61,624 nucleotides of DNA from Calditrichota bacterium (GTDB lineage Bacteria > Calditrichota > Calditrichia > Calditrichales > J004). The position numbers and the translations under genes were made by a program. The stretch spans positions 1 through 61,624 of the forward strand of contig JAJRVW010000092.1 of the NCBI GenBank assembly GCA_024277115.1. The letters are read 5' to 3'. The notes beneath the pieces were generated by a model, which searched no databases, was not told the DNA's origin, and saw only the letters and a program-made list of their open reading frames with translations. The stretch's first letter is position 1. Each line of letters opens with the position of its first letter. Shown piece by piece: positions 26,298 to 35,214 of this stretch.

Positions 26298-29152
26298 TAA
26301 AAATCCCAGCCAAAAAAGAATTGTGTAAAATAACCTGAGGAGATTGAATTAAAATCAGTGGTTTTTCCAAAATCCCAACGTAGTGCAGTAAAACCAAGCG
26401 GAACCCGGACGCCAAGCCCAAAACTTCCCAGGGCATGGTCAAATGCATCATTCCAGGCATTGCCGACATCAACAAAAAGTGCACCCCGTATTTGGCTAAA
26501 ACCAAGCGAAAAGAAGGGGAGCTTAACACCGATCCCGTCGATTAAAGGAAACCTCAGTTCCTGGCTTAACAGAAAAATCCGCCTTCCCCTAAGTGACCAG
26601 CGTGGATAACCTCGTAAATCCCAGCTGCCGCCAAAGTAGAACTGTCGTGTCTCGCGCCCCTCATTAAATAACGAGAGTAGACGGACAGCATAAGCCGTAC
26701 GCAAACTTGTACGAAGATAATAGCGCATGTCAATCAGTCCTGTAAGGTAGTTCACATTGGAAAAAGCAAAATCATACGTATTACCAACAGAGATATTTAA
26801 ACGCGTCCCCTCGATGGGCCCGGTGGCCGTATAGATGGAATTATCATGCACGTACGATAAAAATGAAGAATTTAGCCAGGCATAACGTCGCCGGGCAAAA
26901 GACCAATCTTTATCCGAGTAACTGAACGTTTGGCTGAATTCGATCCGTGAAAATTTTGAAAATGGAAAACTTAAGGCAAATAATCCACCGACACGATCCT
27001 CAAAATAAAACGCATCTTGCGGATTATAAAAATTACCGGCAAAGCGGAACAAACCGTACGCATAATTAACCTGTTTTCCAAGCGAGGTTTTAGTAATGGC
27101 AAAGTTCAAACTTCGCAGAAGGTCGGACGATCTTTGCGCATTATTATACAGTAAAATATTATATCGATCATTGCCCATTAAATCTGTAAAAGCCATCTGG
27201 GCGCCGCCGGTTGTGCCAAATAAAGGGTCTTGCGAAACTTGTGTTTGGACGATATCAAGATCATACGTGTTTAGATAAGGTTCGTTGATGCTGATATTGG
27301 ACGATTTAATTTTTTCAAAATGCCAAAGATCGGCAAGCGGCTCTGCAATGGGCTGGTTGATCACATTGCTGGAATCGATTCTGGAAAAAGTATCTTCGAG
27401 AAGCCTGATCTGAAAACTGCGTTCTTCAAAAGTACCAAAAAGCAAATCCCCGTCATTTGTCCATTCCGGGTCAAATATTGTTCCAACCGATTGTGTGATT
27501 TTATGGGTTTTGATTTGAGATTTTGCTTTGTTTTTTAAAGGGGACTCAATCATAAAAATATTGAAAGTACCTTCAAAGTCCGATGTGTATGCCAGAAATT
27601 TGCCATCAGGAGAGAAAACGGGTGACGTGTCCGTTTGCTTACCATAAGTCAAATAGCGTAGTTGTGACCCATCTTTTTTCATCATAAAAATATTGCTGGA
27701 ACCGTGCGCGCCGTACGCATTTCTATCGGAGGCAAAGGCAATGTGTTTTCCATCGGGTGCCCAGGACGGGGAATCGTCATTATAAAAATCATCAGTAACC
27801 TGGCTAAGTTGTTGTGATTTTATATTAAAAATAAAAATATCTTTGTATCCCTTTTTGGCCAATCCGCTAAAAACAATTTCTTCTTCATTGGGCGACCATG
27901 AAGGGGAGAACAGGCCAACCAGGTCTTTAAAATAATGTTTAGAAACAACCGCTCGTGTGGCGATATCAAAAATGTAGAGGGCATCTGTTTCACCGCTTTT
28001 AGCCGTAAAAACAAGTTGGCCGCTTTTATTTACATCTATCTTAGAATCAAAAATATGAAAATTTTCAAAATCAGATGAAGCCTGGCCTTTAACCAATACC
28101 TCAACTTTTTCTTCCACGCCATTGGGCGCTTCTTCCATCGGTTTCATAAATATGGATGTATAGCCTGTACGGTTCCCGACAAATAAAACATAATCACCAT
28201 CCACGCCTTTATAGTATGCCGGTTTAAAGTTGAACCCGTCATGTACAATGGTTGTGGCGGTTTGGCTGTTAAAATCATCTGTGGCCAGTTGAGGATAATA
28301 TTTTTTCTTTAAAAAATAGAGGTATTCATGATCAAATTCGGCATAATTAAATCCGGTTGCTTCCTTAAATGCATCTTCAAAACGCTCATATTTCCAAAGG
28401 TTCTCTAGGATCATTAAAACTTTGTCATCACCATAATTATCCGCGATATAATCCAAAATATTTTGCCCGATTTTGTACATGGTAAATGTACCACGGATCT
28501 GATAAATATTTTGCAAACCGGTAATATAATTACTAAGGACGGCATCCTTTAAAACCATTTCTGCCTGGGCATCCCAATGTGCCGACCAGTGTTCGGCCAG
28601 CCCCTCGGTAAACCACAAAGGCGGAAAAGGGCCATCGAGACGGCCATGCTTACGCAGGACTGTTGCCACCTTGCTGTGCATAAAAACGTGGACAAGTTCG
28701 TGGCGGATCACATGTCGGAATTGAAACAAGTTTCCATTGCTGGGGATGACGACACGGCCTTTTAAAAATTCAAAGAACCCGCCAACGCCTTCGGGGATAA
28801 AACCCGGGGTAACATTCGTCTGCTGAAAATGCAAATGTGTACTATAAAAAATAAGCGGGATACGACGGGTGACAGAGTGGTTAAATTTGGGTTCTAAAGC
28901 CTTGTAGCTTTCCTCGGCATAAAAAGCGCCAACCCGGGCGATCTCTTCCATTTCGGGATAATAATAAATATCAAAATGCTCGGTCTTCATTACCTGCCAG
29001 TTAAAATCCGTATACTGGATTTTATTTCTGCCAAAATTAAACCCTTGCGCAGAAACATCATAACAAAGGGCCAAGACGATGAGAATGATCAGAAAAAAGC
29101 TGTTTTGGCGCTCTTTTTTTGCAAGAAATGTTTTATCCAATTTTAATATCAT
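26297..29152 (-). CDS. Peptidase-MA-like / TolB-propeller / outer-membrane-barrel fusion
   Basis: This 951-residue exported protein has three parts. After a signal-anchor-like start (LIILIVLALCYDVSAQ) comes a peptidase-MA-like metalloprotease domain with RHELVHVF (zinc-binding HExxH, 151-155) and WFTEGLAEHWS (third ligand Glu183). Residues 300-560 hold TolB/PD40 propeller repeats such as PSWSPNEEEIVFSG, PSWAPDGKHIAFASDRN and PVFSPDGKFLAYTSDFEG. The last 300 residues look like a 16-strand Omp85/bacterial-surface-antigen barrel, with GGSWDLRGYPRW and the final aromatic FGWDF. Such fusions are known in FCB genomes and are usually annotated as Tol-like proteins. It is the first gene of a three-gene operon. 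Confidence 0.85.
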   Translation of the reverse strand: MILKLDKTFLAKKERQNSFFLIILIVLALCYDVSAQGFNFGRNKIQYTDFNWQVMKTEHFDIYYYPEMEEIARVGAFYAEESYKALEPKFNHSVTRRIPLIFYSTHLHFQQTNVTPGFIPEGVGGFFEFLKGRVVIPSNGNLFQFRHVIRHELVHVFMHSKVATVLRKHGRLDGPFPPLWFTEGLAEHWSAHWDAQAEMVLKDAVLSNYITGLQNIYQIRGTFTMYKIGQNILDYIADNYGDDKVLMILENLWKYERFEDAFKEATGFNYAEFDHEYLYFLKKKYYPQLATDDFNSQTATTIVHDGFNFKPAYYKGVDGDYVLFVGNRTGYTSIFMKPMEEAPNGVEEKVEVLVKGQASSDFENFHIFDSKIDVNKSGQLVFTAKSGETDALYIFDIATRAVVSKHYFKDLVGLFSPSWSPNEEEIVFSGLAKKGYKDIFIFNIKSQQLSQVTDDFYNDDSPSWAPDGKHIAFASDRNAYGAHGSSNIFMMKKDGSQLRYLTYGKQTDTSPVFSPDGKFLAYTSDFEGTFNIFMIESPLKNKAKSQIKTHKITQSVGTIFDPEWTNDGDLLFGTFEERSFQIRLLEDTFSRIDSSNVINQPIAEPLADLWHFEKIKSSNISINEPYLNTYDLDIVQTQVSQDPLFGTTGGAQMAFTDLMGNDRYNILLYNNAQRSSDLLRSLNFAITKTSLGKQVNYAYGLFRFAGNFYNPQDAFYFEDRVGGLFALSFPFSKFSRIEFSQTFSYSDKDWSFARRRYAWLNSSFLSYVHDNSIYTATGPIEGTRLNISVGNTYDFAFSNVNYLTGLIDMRYYLRTSLRTAYAVRLLSLFNEGRETRQFYFGGSWDLRGYPRWSLRGRRIFLLSQELRFPLIDGIGVKLPFFSLGFSQIRGALFVDVGNAWNDAFDHALGSFGLGVRVPLGFTALRWDFGKTTDFNSISSGYFTQFFFGWDF

Positions 29153-29437
29153 TTACACAGCTTTGATTTGATTGTCCAGGTTGTAAAATGCAAAATAAAA
29201 ATAAAAAATAAAATGATTAATGAGTAAAAGGGATTTTCTGCTTTTGAACAGGCTTATACATTTTTATAGTTACAACGAAGGTTGCCTGCAAAATATAATC
29301 TTTGCATGAATTAATCTAAACAGAAAAAAATGCCGACGACTGGAACAATATAATTTTTGACGACCAATTTTGTTTGTACTTAAAAATTTAGAATACTAAT
29401 TTTAAAACTTGTACGTGACTTAAAAGATAAAAAAAGA
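29153..29437. other. Divergent intergenic region
   Basis: About 285 AT-rich bases lie between the leftward barrel operon and the rightward deacetylase gene. They must hold both promoters, but I cannot place them with confidence. I see no gene, strong hairpin or repeat. Confidence 0.4.
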
Positions 29438-30724
29438 ATGGCTTTAAATAAACAAGCTTGTAAAAACCACCCACAAAAATTTACCGCGAAACGCTGTTTT
29501 TATTGTAAGGCGCCTATTTGCCAGCAATGTCACCATAAGCATTTCCATCATATTTTTTGCTCGGTAAAATGTGCCCTAAAATGGTGGGCGAAAGACCTTG
29601 TAAAAATATTAAATCCCAAAAGTGAGTTGATTTGGTTTATTTTGATTGTGCTGCTTTCAAATATTTTTATGTACAACCTGCTTGTAAACAAGCTTGCCGT
29701 TATACCCGTTACAAAAAAAGCACAGACAATTGTTTCTGATTCTTCGCTAATATATCCCGCACCGCAAGGTTTTTTAATCGATTCCATCCGCCAGGCCATA
29801 AAAGGGTCTTTTAATATCAGGATGTCTTCCAGTAAAAACATGATCGTTTCATTGATCCAAAACGGGCGGTTCATTGAGACGCTTCTACCCTCAGAAAAAG
29901 AATTTTCCTTTGAAGCCGCAACATTAAAAAATGGGAAAAATACGTTTATAATTCGCGGGATGACTCCCGATGGGCACCATGTCCTGTTAGATTCCTTTAG
30001 CCTGGATTATAAAGCGCCCCGGTTGGACTATTTGATGCAACCTGTTTATCGTGTTAAAACCGCTGTAAAAAAAGTTGCCTTCACTTTTGATGGCGGTTCC
30101 AGTAACCGGGGCACACAAAAGATCCTCGATATTCTCTACAAAAAAAAGATCAAGAGCACCATGTTTCTGACCGGTCGCTTTATTGAGAACTATCCCGGGC
30201 TTGTAAAACAAATTAATGATGCCGGGCACGAAATTGGCAACCACACATTAACACATCCGCATTTTACAAATATTGAAATTGATGGAAAAAACAGCACCCG
30301 CGAAAAAATCAGCGAAGCTTATTTTAATAATCAGATAAATGCGACGGACAGTATTTATTTTGCCTTAATGAACAAACATCTTATTCCTTTTTGGCGCGCG
30401 CCGTTTGGAGAGATTAACCGTGAAATTTTACTTTGGGCGGCTGAATTAGGTTACAGACATATTGGCTGGTCATACCGATGTGATTCATGGGATTGGGTGG
30501 CGGATAAAAATTCTGATTTATACCGCAGTTCAGACCAGATAAAAGGCCATTTTTTAGACCTTGAGGAAAAGCGTGGATTGAATGGAAAAATCATATTAAT
30601 GCACCTTGGGAGCGAACGTAAAGCAGATTTCCCTTACGAAACGCTGGCTGCACTTATCGACGAACTTAAAAGACGCGGCTACACTTTTGTAAAAGTGAGT
30701 GAGTTGCTTACGATTAATATTTAA
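29438..30724 (+). CDS. Polysaccharide deacetylase with N-terminal zinc finger and membrane anchor
   Basis: This 428-residue protein has an unusual layout. Residues 8-48 form a B-box-like zinc-finger region with paired cysteines (ACKNHP, RCFYCK, ICQQCHHKH, FCSVKC). A membrane span follows at about 65-85 (LIWFILIVLLSNIFMYNLL). Residues 115-195 are an Ig-like linker. The NodB carbohydrate-esterase domain runs from about 205 to 425: VAFTFDGGSSNRG (catalytic Asp motif), GHEIGNHTLTHPHF (metal-binding His pair), FWRAPFGE and ILMHLGSE. The finger would sit in the cytoplasm and the esterase in the periplasm. It probably removes acetyl groups from peptidoglycan or another glycan. It is 19 bp ahead of the phosphodiesterase gene. 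Confidence 0.88.
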   Translation: MALNKQACKNHPQKFTAKRCFYCKAPICQQCHHKHFHHIFCSVKCALKWWAKDLVKILNPKSELIWFILIVLLSNIFMYNLLVNKLAVIPVTKKAQTIVSDSSLIYPAPQGFLIDSIRQAIKGSFNIRMSSSKNMIVSLIQNGRFIETLLPSEKEFSFEAATLKNGKNTFIIRGMTPDGHHVLLDSFSLDYKAPRLDYLMQPVYRVKTAVKKVAFTFDGGSSNRGTQKILDILYKKKIKSTMFLTGRFIENYPGLVKQINDAGHEIGNHTLTHPHFTNIEIDGKNSTREKISEAYFNNQINATDSIYFALMNKHLIPFWRAPFGEINREILLWAAELGYRHIGWSYRCDSWDWVADKNSDLYRSSDQIKGHFLDLEEKRGLNGKIILMHLGSERKADFPYETLAALIDELKRRGYTFVKVSELLTINI

Positions 30725-30743
30725 ACACAGAAAGTTTTAAAGC

Positions 30744-31937
30744 ATGCAAAGATTGTTTTTAGCGGCCCTGGTTTTTTGCCTATTTGTCCCTCGGGCAATT
30801 AGGGCGCAAAATGATGATTATTTAGTTTTGATTTCCTGGGATGGTTGCCGTTGGGACTATATAAATCGCAACCTTACACCCAATGTGCAAAAACTAATTG
30901 ATGATGGTGTGCGCGCTGAATCTTTACAACCCGTATTTCCATCAAAAACCTTTCCCAATCACTACACACTCGTCACAGGGCTTTATCCCGAAAACCATGG
31001 AATTGTGTTTAATAAATTTCAAGATTTTATCACAGGCGAATCGTACCGTATTGGGAAAGATGCGCCTTCAATACACCGGGATAAGTGGTACAAAGGGGAG
31101 AGTTTATGGATAACGGCACAAAAACATGGTATCAAAAGTGGCATTGTTTTTTGGCCGGGATCGGAAACTTTTAAAAAACACCCGGACTATTTTCTTACTT
31201 ACGACCATACAATGCCGCATAAGGAGAGGTTAGACCGCTTGATTGAATGGATAAGCCTTCCACCGGCCGAGCGTCCGCATCTTTTATTATTGTATTTCCC
31301 TGATGCGGATGATGATGGACATGAGTTTGGCCCGGATTCTGAGAAAGTGAACGAGACAATTCAAAAATTAGACACGACATTGGGGGATTTGGTTGGTCGA
31401 TTAAAAGAAACCGGCCTTTATAAAAAGACAAATATTGTCCTTGTATCAGATCATGGAATGGTAAATACAGATATTGACAAAAGGATCAATATTCGGGAAA
31501 TGTTATCGGGATTTCATTTTAAGGTTAACGGGGATAGTCCGAATTTGACTTTTTTTTCTGATAAAAATGAGATTGAAAAAATGTACAAGGTCTTAAAAAA
31601 CAATGAAAATGGATTTAATGTTTACCAAAAAAAACAAATACCAGCACATCTTCATATGCGTGAAAGTCCGTTTACCGGGCAACTTTTAGTAATGGCCAAA
31701 CCCGGCTATTATTTTAAATCGCCCTGGCCAGAATCGAAAGGCAGCCATGGATTTGACCCGGAAATTAGAGATGTACACGGGGTTTTTGTTGCACATGGCC
31801 CCGCATTTAAAAAAGGGTTCACGATGGGAACTATTGAGAATATAGATGTTTATCCGTTGCTATGTTCGGTAATGGGGATAACACCAACTAAAAATATTGA
31901 TGGTAGTTTGAACCGGGTAAAAGCGTTTTTAAAATAA
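30744..31937 (+). CDS. ENPP-like nucleotide pyrophosphatase/phosphodiesterase
   Basis: This 397-residue secreted protein (signal peptide through RAIRAQ) belongs to the alkaline-phosphatase superfamily, ectonucleotide pyrophosphatase/phosphodiesterase branch. Metal and nucleophile motifs: ISWDGCRWDYI (first Asp), VFPSKTFPNHYTLVTGLYP with the Thr nucleophile, the DADDDGHEFGP segment (Asp/His ligands), VLVSDHGM, and KGSHGFDPE near the C-terminus. It probably hydrolyses phosphodiester bonds of nucleotides or lipids in the periplasm. It follows the deacetylase by 19 bp and is likely in the same transcript; a shared substrate is not evident. Confidence 0.9.
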   Translation: MQRLFLAALVFCLFVPRAIRAQNDDYLVLISWDGCRWDYINRNLTPNVQKLIDDGVRAESLQPVFPSKTFPNHYTLVTGLYPENHGIVFNKFQDFITGESYRIGKDAPSIHRDKWYKGESLWITAQKHGIKSGIVFWPGSETFKKHPDYFLTYDHTMPHKERLDRLIEWISLPPAERPHLLLLYFPDADDDGHEFGPDSEKVNETIQKLDTTLGDLVGRLKETGLYKKTNIVLVSDHGMVNTDIDKRINIREMLSGFHFKVNGDSPNLTFFSDKNEIEKMYKVLKNNENGFNVYQKKQIPAHLHMRESPFTGQLLVMAKPGYYFKSPWPESKGSHGFDPEIRDVHGVFVAHGPAFKKGFTMGTIENIDVYPLLCSVMGITPTKNIDGSLNRVKAFLK

Positions 31938-32073
31938 AATCGAATCCACATGAATAATTGAAATAATAATCTTATATTAACTTAATCTATGTGATAATAA
32001 TGGGAACTATCACAGCGCTATATTGTATCGATCTTAAAAATATATTTTAAAATAATTATTAAGGAGATTTAAA

Positions 32074-33144
32074 ATGGGACTAAATTTACCTGCCGGCGTT
32101 TTGACCGGTGACCAGGTTAAACAAGTATTTAAACATGCTAAAGAAAATAATTATGCATTGCCGGCTATTAACGTGATTGGCAGTAATACAATCAATGCTG
32201 TAATGGAAACTGCTGCAAAATTAAATTCTCCTGTAATACTCCAGTTTTCAAATGGCGGGGCTGTATTTAATGCAGGGAAAAGTTTAAATAATGAAAAGCA
32301 GAACGCTGCTGTTGCCGGGGCTGTTGCCGGGGCACAGCATGTCCATTTTCTGGCCGAAAAATATGGCGCCCGGGTTATTTTGCATACGGATCATGCTGCA
32401 AAAAAATTACTTCCCTGGATTGACGGAATGCTGGATGCCGGTGAGGAGTTTTATAAAAAAAATGGCAAGCCGTTATTCAGTTCGCACATGATCGATTTAT
32501 CGGAAGAACCCATAGAAGAAAATATTGCCACTAGTAAAAAATATCTTGAACGTATGAGCAAGATGGGTATGACCCTTGAAATAGAACTTGGAGTGACCGG
32601 CGGCGAAGAAGATGGCGTAGATAATACAGATATTGACAGCTCTAAACTCTACACCCAGCCGGAAGAAGTAGCCTTTGCTTATGAAGAACTTCTATCTGTT
32701 AGCCCACGCTTTACCATAGCCGCGGCATTTGGGAATGTGCACGGCGTTTATAAACCCGGCAATGTAAAACTTACCCCAAAAATATTGGACAACTCCCAAA
32801 AATATATCGAACAAAAATTTAATACAGGGCCCAAACCAGTGGATTTTGTGTTTCACGGCGGGTCAGGTTCCAGCCCCGAAGAGATAAAAGAGGCAATTAG
32901 TTATGGCGCTATTAAAATGAACATCGATACCGATACGCAGTGGGCTTTTTGGGATGGTGTGCGGGCATACTACCAGGAATTTGAAGGCTACCTACAAGGC
33001 CAAATTGGTAATCCTGAAGGCGCTGATAAACCAAATAAAAAGAAATATGATCCCCGTGTTTGGTTACGGAAAGCGGAAGAGTCGTTTGTGGCCAGGGCTA
33101 AGAAAGCTTTTGAAGATTTGAATAATGTAAACACACTTGGTTGA
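32074..33144 (+). CDS. fbaA: Fructose-bisphosphate aldolase, class II
   Basis: This 356-residue cytoplasmic enzyme interconverts fructose-1,6-bisphosphate and the two triose phosphates in glycolysis and gluconeogenesis. It is the class IIA (E. coli FbaA-like) form with Zn ligands in LHTDHAAKKLLPWIDG, GNVHGVYKPGNVKL and FVFHGGSGSS, and the phosphate-binding YGAIKMNIDTDTQWAFWDG. The length is standard. AAGGAG lies 8 nt before the ATG and a strong terminator follows, so it is a single-gene unit. Confidence 0.97.
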   Translation: MGLNLPAGVLTGDQVKQVFKHAKENNYALPAINVIGSNTINAVMETAAKLNSPVILQFSNGGAVFNAGKSLNNEKQNAAVAGAVAGAQHVHFLAEKYGARVILHTDHAAKKLLPWIDGMLDAGEEFYKKNGKPLFSSHMIDLSEEPIEENIATSKKYLERMSKMGMTLEIELGVTGGEEDGVDNTDIDSSKLYTQPEEVAFAYEELLSVSPRFTIAAAFGNVHGVYKPGNVKLTPKILDNSQKYIEQKFNTGPKPVDFVFHGGSGSSPEEIKEAISYGAIKMNIDTDTQWAFWDGVRAYYQEFEGYLQGQIGNPEGADKPNKKKYDPRVWLRKAEESFVARAKKAFEDLNNVNTLG

Positions 33145-33156
33145 TTACATTTTACT

Positions 33157-33190
33157 AAAAAGCCCTGCATTTTGTGGGGCTTTTTTTTTA
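33157..33190 (+). terminator. Intrinsic terminator after fbaA
   Basis: AAAAGCCC pairs with GGGCTTTT across an 11-nt loop, followed by a T run through 33189. It lies 13 bp after the fbaA stop. Confidence 0.88.
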
Positions 33191-33315
33191 GCTATTTTTA
33201 AGAATTATAGTATGTTGGGGGAGTAAATTTTACTGTTTCTAAATAAACTATTCTGTATAATGCCGACTAACCTATAAGAAACAACTTATACTCACGTTCA
33301 CAAAGAAAATCCTTC

Positions 33316-35064
33316 ATGATTAACAGTGTTTATAAAATTGGGCTTTACTCCAAAGATGAATTTGATTTTACTTTATTTGGAAATTTATGCCGTGAAATCT
33401 CAAACTTAAATATAACATTTCGTTTGCTATTACCGGGCAAAATAATCTCGATTGATGAAAAGTATTCTGAAATTCCCATTTATATTATTTCATATAAATT
33501 ATTTACGGACCCCGAATTTGAGGCTACTCTTAAAGAAATTGGTAAATCCAATGCACCTGTTTTATGTCTGCTTGATAATAGTTCTTTAGAGCAGACCCAA
33601 AGTGCGCTAAAGTATCCCTGCGATTTTTGGTTATACCGCGATATAATTAACAGCCCGGTTTTGGAATCAACCTTAATCCGTGCAGAACAAAATTATCGGC
33701 TAAAAGAGCAGGCCTTTTATCTCCGCAAAAAATTTCATGAAAGTGAGAAACGGTTCATCGGTGTGTTCCGTTCTAAATCGGAAGCAGTCATTGTGTTAAG
33801 CCCGCAAAATATGATTCGTTTTATAAACCCGGCCAGCATTCAGCAATTTGATATAAAAACGGGTTTAATCGGCCAGCCATTTCCATATTCGCTCAAGGCA
33901 GGGCACATTACCGAAATCGACCTTCAGCCTTTGTCTGGTAAAAAGCAGACCGTTGAAGTTGTCGTAAATGAACTGATTTGTGAAGATGAACTTTGTTTAA
34001 CCGTTACGCTTAACGATACCAGCGAGCAACGCCGTGTAGAAGATGAAATGATTACTTTCCGGCATGTGATACAGCTTAGTCCCTTGCCTATTTTAATTAC
34101 GAACAGTAAAGGAAGCATCCTTTATATCAATGAACAGTTCGAAAAATCTACCGGATACACGTTAAAAGACCTCATTGGGAAATCGCCCAATATTTTAAAA
34201 TCGGGCAAACATGACGATGCTTTTTATCAGGATTTATGGAGCACCATAAAAAGCGGTAAAACATGGCGCGGGCAAATTTGTAATAAATCAATTGACGGGA
34301 AACTATACTGGGAAAAGCAACTCATTTCACCGGTAAACGATCGAACAGGACAGATAAGTTTTTATGTGTCCATCCGCATTGATGATCTTGAAAAGAGGAA
34401 AAAAGAGAAAGAACAGCAAGAGGCAAAAACCCTGCAAAGTGTGCAGGAATTGGCCGGTGGCATTGCCCACGAGTTTTCTCAGCCTCTCCAGGTTTTATCG
34501 ATAAGCATGGCGTTGATGGAAAAAGATGTCGGTGACTCGGAATATTTTCTTAAAGCCAATAAAATGATCAAACGTATTATTTTGCTTGTTGATAACTTAA
34601 AGAGTATTACCGCGCTACGTCAGCAAGATTATCTCTCCACCAAAATACTTGATATTAAAGCATCGTCCGAAAAAACAATGAAGGACAGCAAGAAAACACG
34701 CATCCTGGTGATTGATGACGAACCGGAAGTGTTGGATTCGCTGCTCGATTTGCTTTCTCTTTCCGGTTATAATTGTGATGGTGTTTCCAATGGGCCGGAT
34801 GCGCTGGATTACCTTGGTAAAAATCCATATCGTCTGATCATTTCGGATATCGATATGCCGGGTATGGGTGGAACCGAATTGCTGAAAAAAATAAAGCAAA
34901 CCGATTATGATGGGTATTTTGTATTTATGACCGGGTATGAGCTTGATGATGATTTGGCCGAGGATGTGAAAATGGCCGATGCTTTTTTGACAAAACCATT
35001 TGAGTTACAAGATTTAAAAGACCTGGTCGATAAAATTTTTAAAGAAAAACAAATTACATCTTAA
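33316..35064 (+). CDS. PAS-PAS-DHp-receiver protein lacking a kinase ATPase domain
   Basis: This 582-residue soluble protein starts with a receiver-like but unphosphorylatable region (1-120), then two PAS domains (about 145-240 and 248-365; LSPLPILITNSKGSILYINEQF and SIDGKLYWEKQLISPV). Next is a histidine-kinase dimerisation helix pair with the phospho-accepting motif GGIAHEFSQPLQ (His385). Where the HATPase domain should follow, only about 60 residues lie before a complete receiver (ILVIDDEPE, phospho-acceptor Asp511 in ISDIDMPGMGG, MTGY, LTKPFEL). The N, G1 and G2 boxes are absent. It may accept phosphate from a separate kinase or act as a phosphorelay intermediate. No frameshift is visible. 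Confidence 0.85.
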   Translation: MINSVYKIGLYSKDEFDFTLFGNLCREISNLNITFRLLLPGKIISIDEKYSEIPIYIISYKLFTDPEFEATLKEIGKSNAPVLCLLDNSSLEQTQSALKYPCDFWLYRDIINSPVLESTLIRAEQNYRLKEQAFYLRKKFHESEKRFIGVFRSKSEAVIVLSPQNMIRFINPASIQQFDIKTGLIGQPFPYSLKAGHITEIDLQPLSGKKQTVEVVVNELICEDELCLTVTLNDTSEQRRVEDEMITFRHVIQLSPLPILITNSKGSILYINEQFEKSTGYTLKDLIGKSPNILKSGKHDDAFYQDLWSTIKSGKTWRGQICNKSIDGKLYWEKQLISPVNDRTGQISFYVSIRIDDLEKRKKEKEQQEAKTLQSVQELAGGIAHEFSQPLQVLSISMALMEKDVGDSEYFLKANKMIKRIILLVDNLKSITALRQQDYLSTKILDIKASSEKTMKDSKKTRILVIDDEPEVLDSLLDLLSLSGYNCDGVSNGPDALDYLGKNPYRLIISDIDMPGMGGTELLKKIKQTDYDGYFVFMTGYELDDDLAEDVKMADAFLTKPFELQDLKDLVDKIFKEKQITS

Positions 35065-35165
35065 TTAAAATATTACTTTATTATTTGATTTTATCTTTGG
35101 ATTTTTGCAATTTTATTTCCCGATATGCAAACGGTAAAAATAAAAACAGATCAATTAAAAAATTT

Positions 35166-35204
35166 AGGCATTATTCCCTTCTTTTGGGAGTAATGCCTTT
35201 TTTT
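35166..35204 (+). terminator. Strong terminator/attenuator hairpin before pyrC
   Basis: A 13-bp stem (35166-35178 with 35186-35198, one G-T pair) with a 7-nt loop is followed by a run of seven T. The run ends only 10 nt before the pyrC ATG at 35215. It may end the upstream signalling gene's transcript, or be an attenuator in the pyr-operon leader. No ribosome-binding site fits between it and the start codon. Confidence 0.85.
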
Positions 35205-35214
35205 ATGGTAAAAA

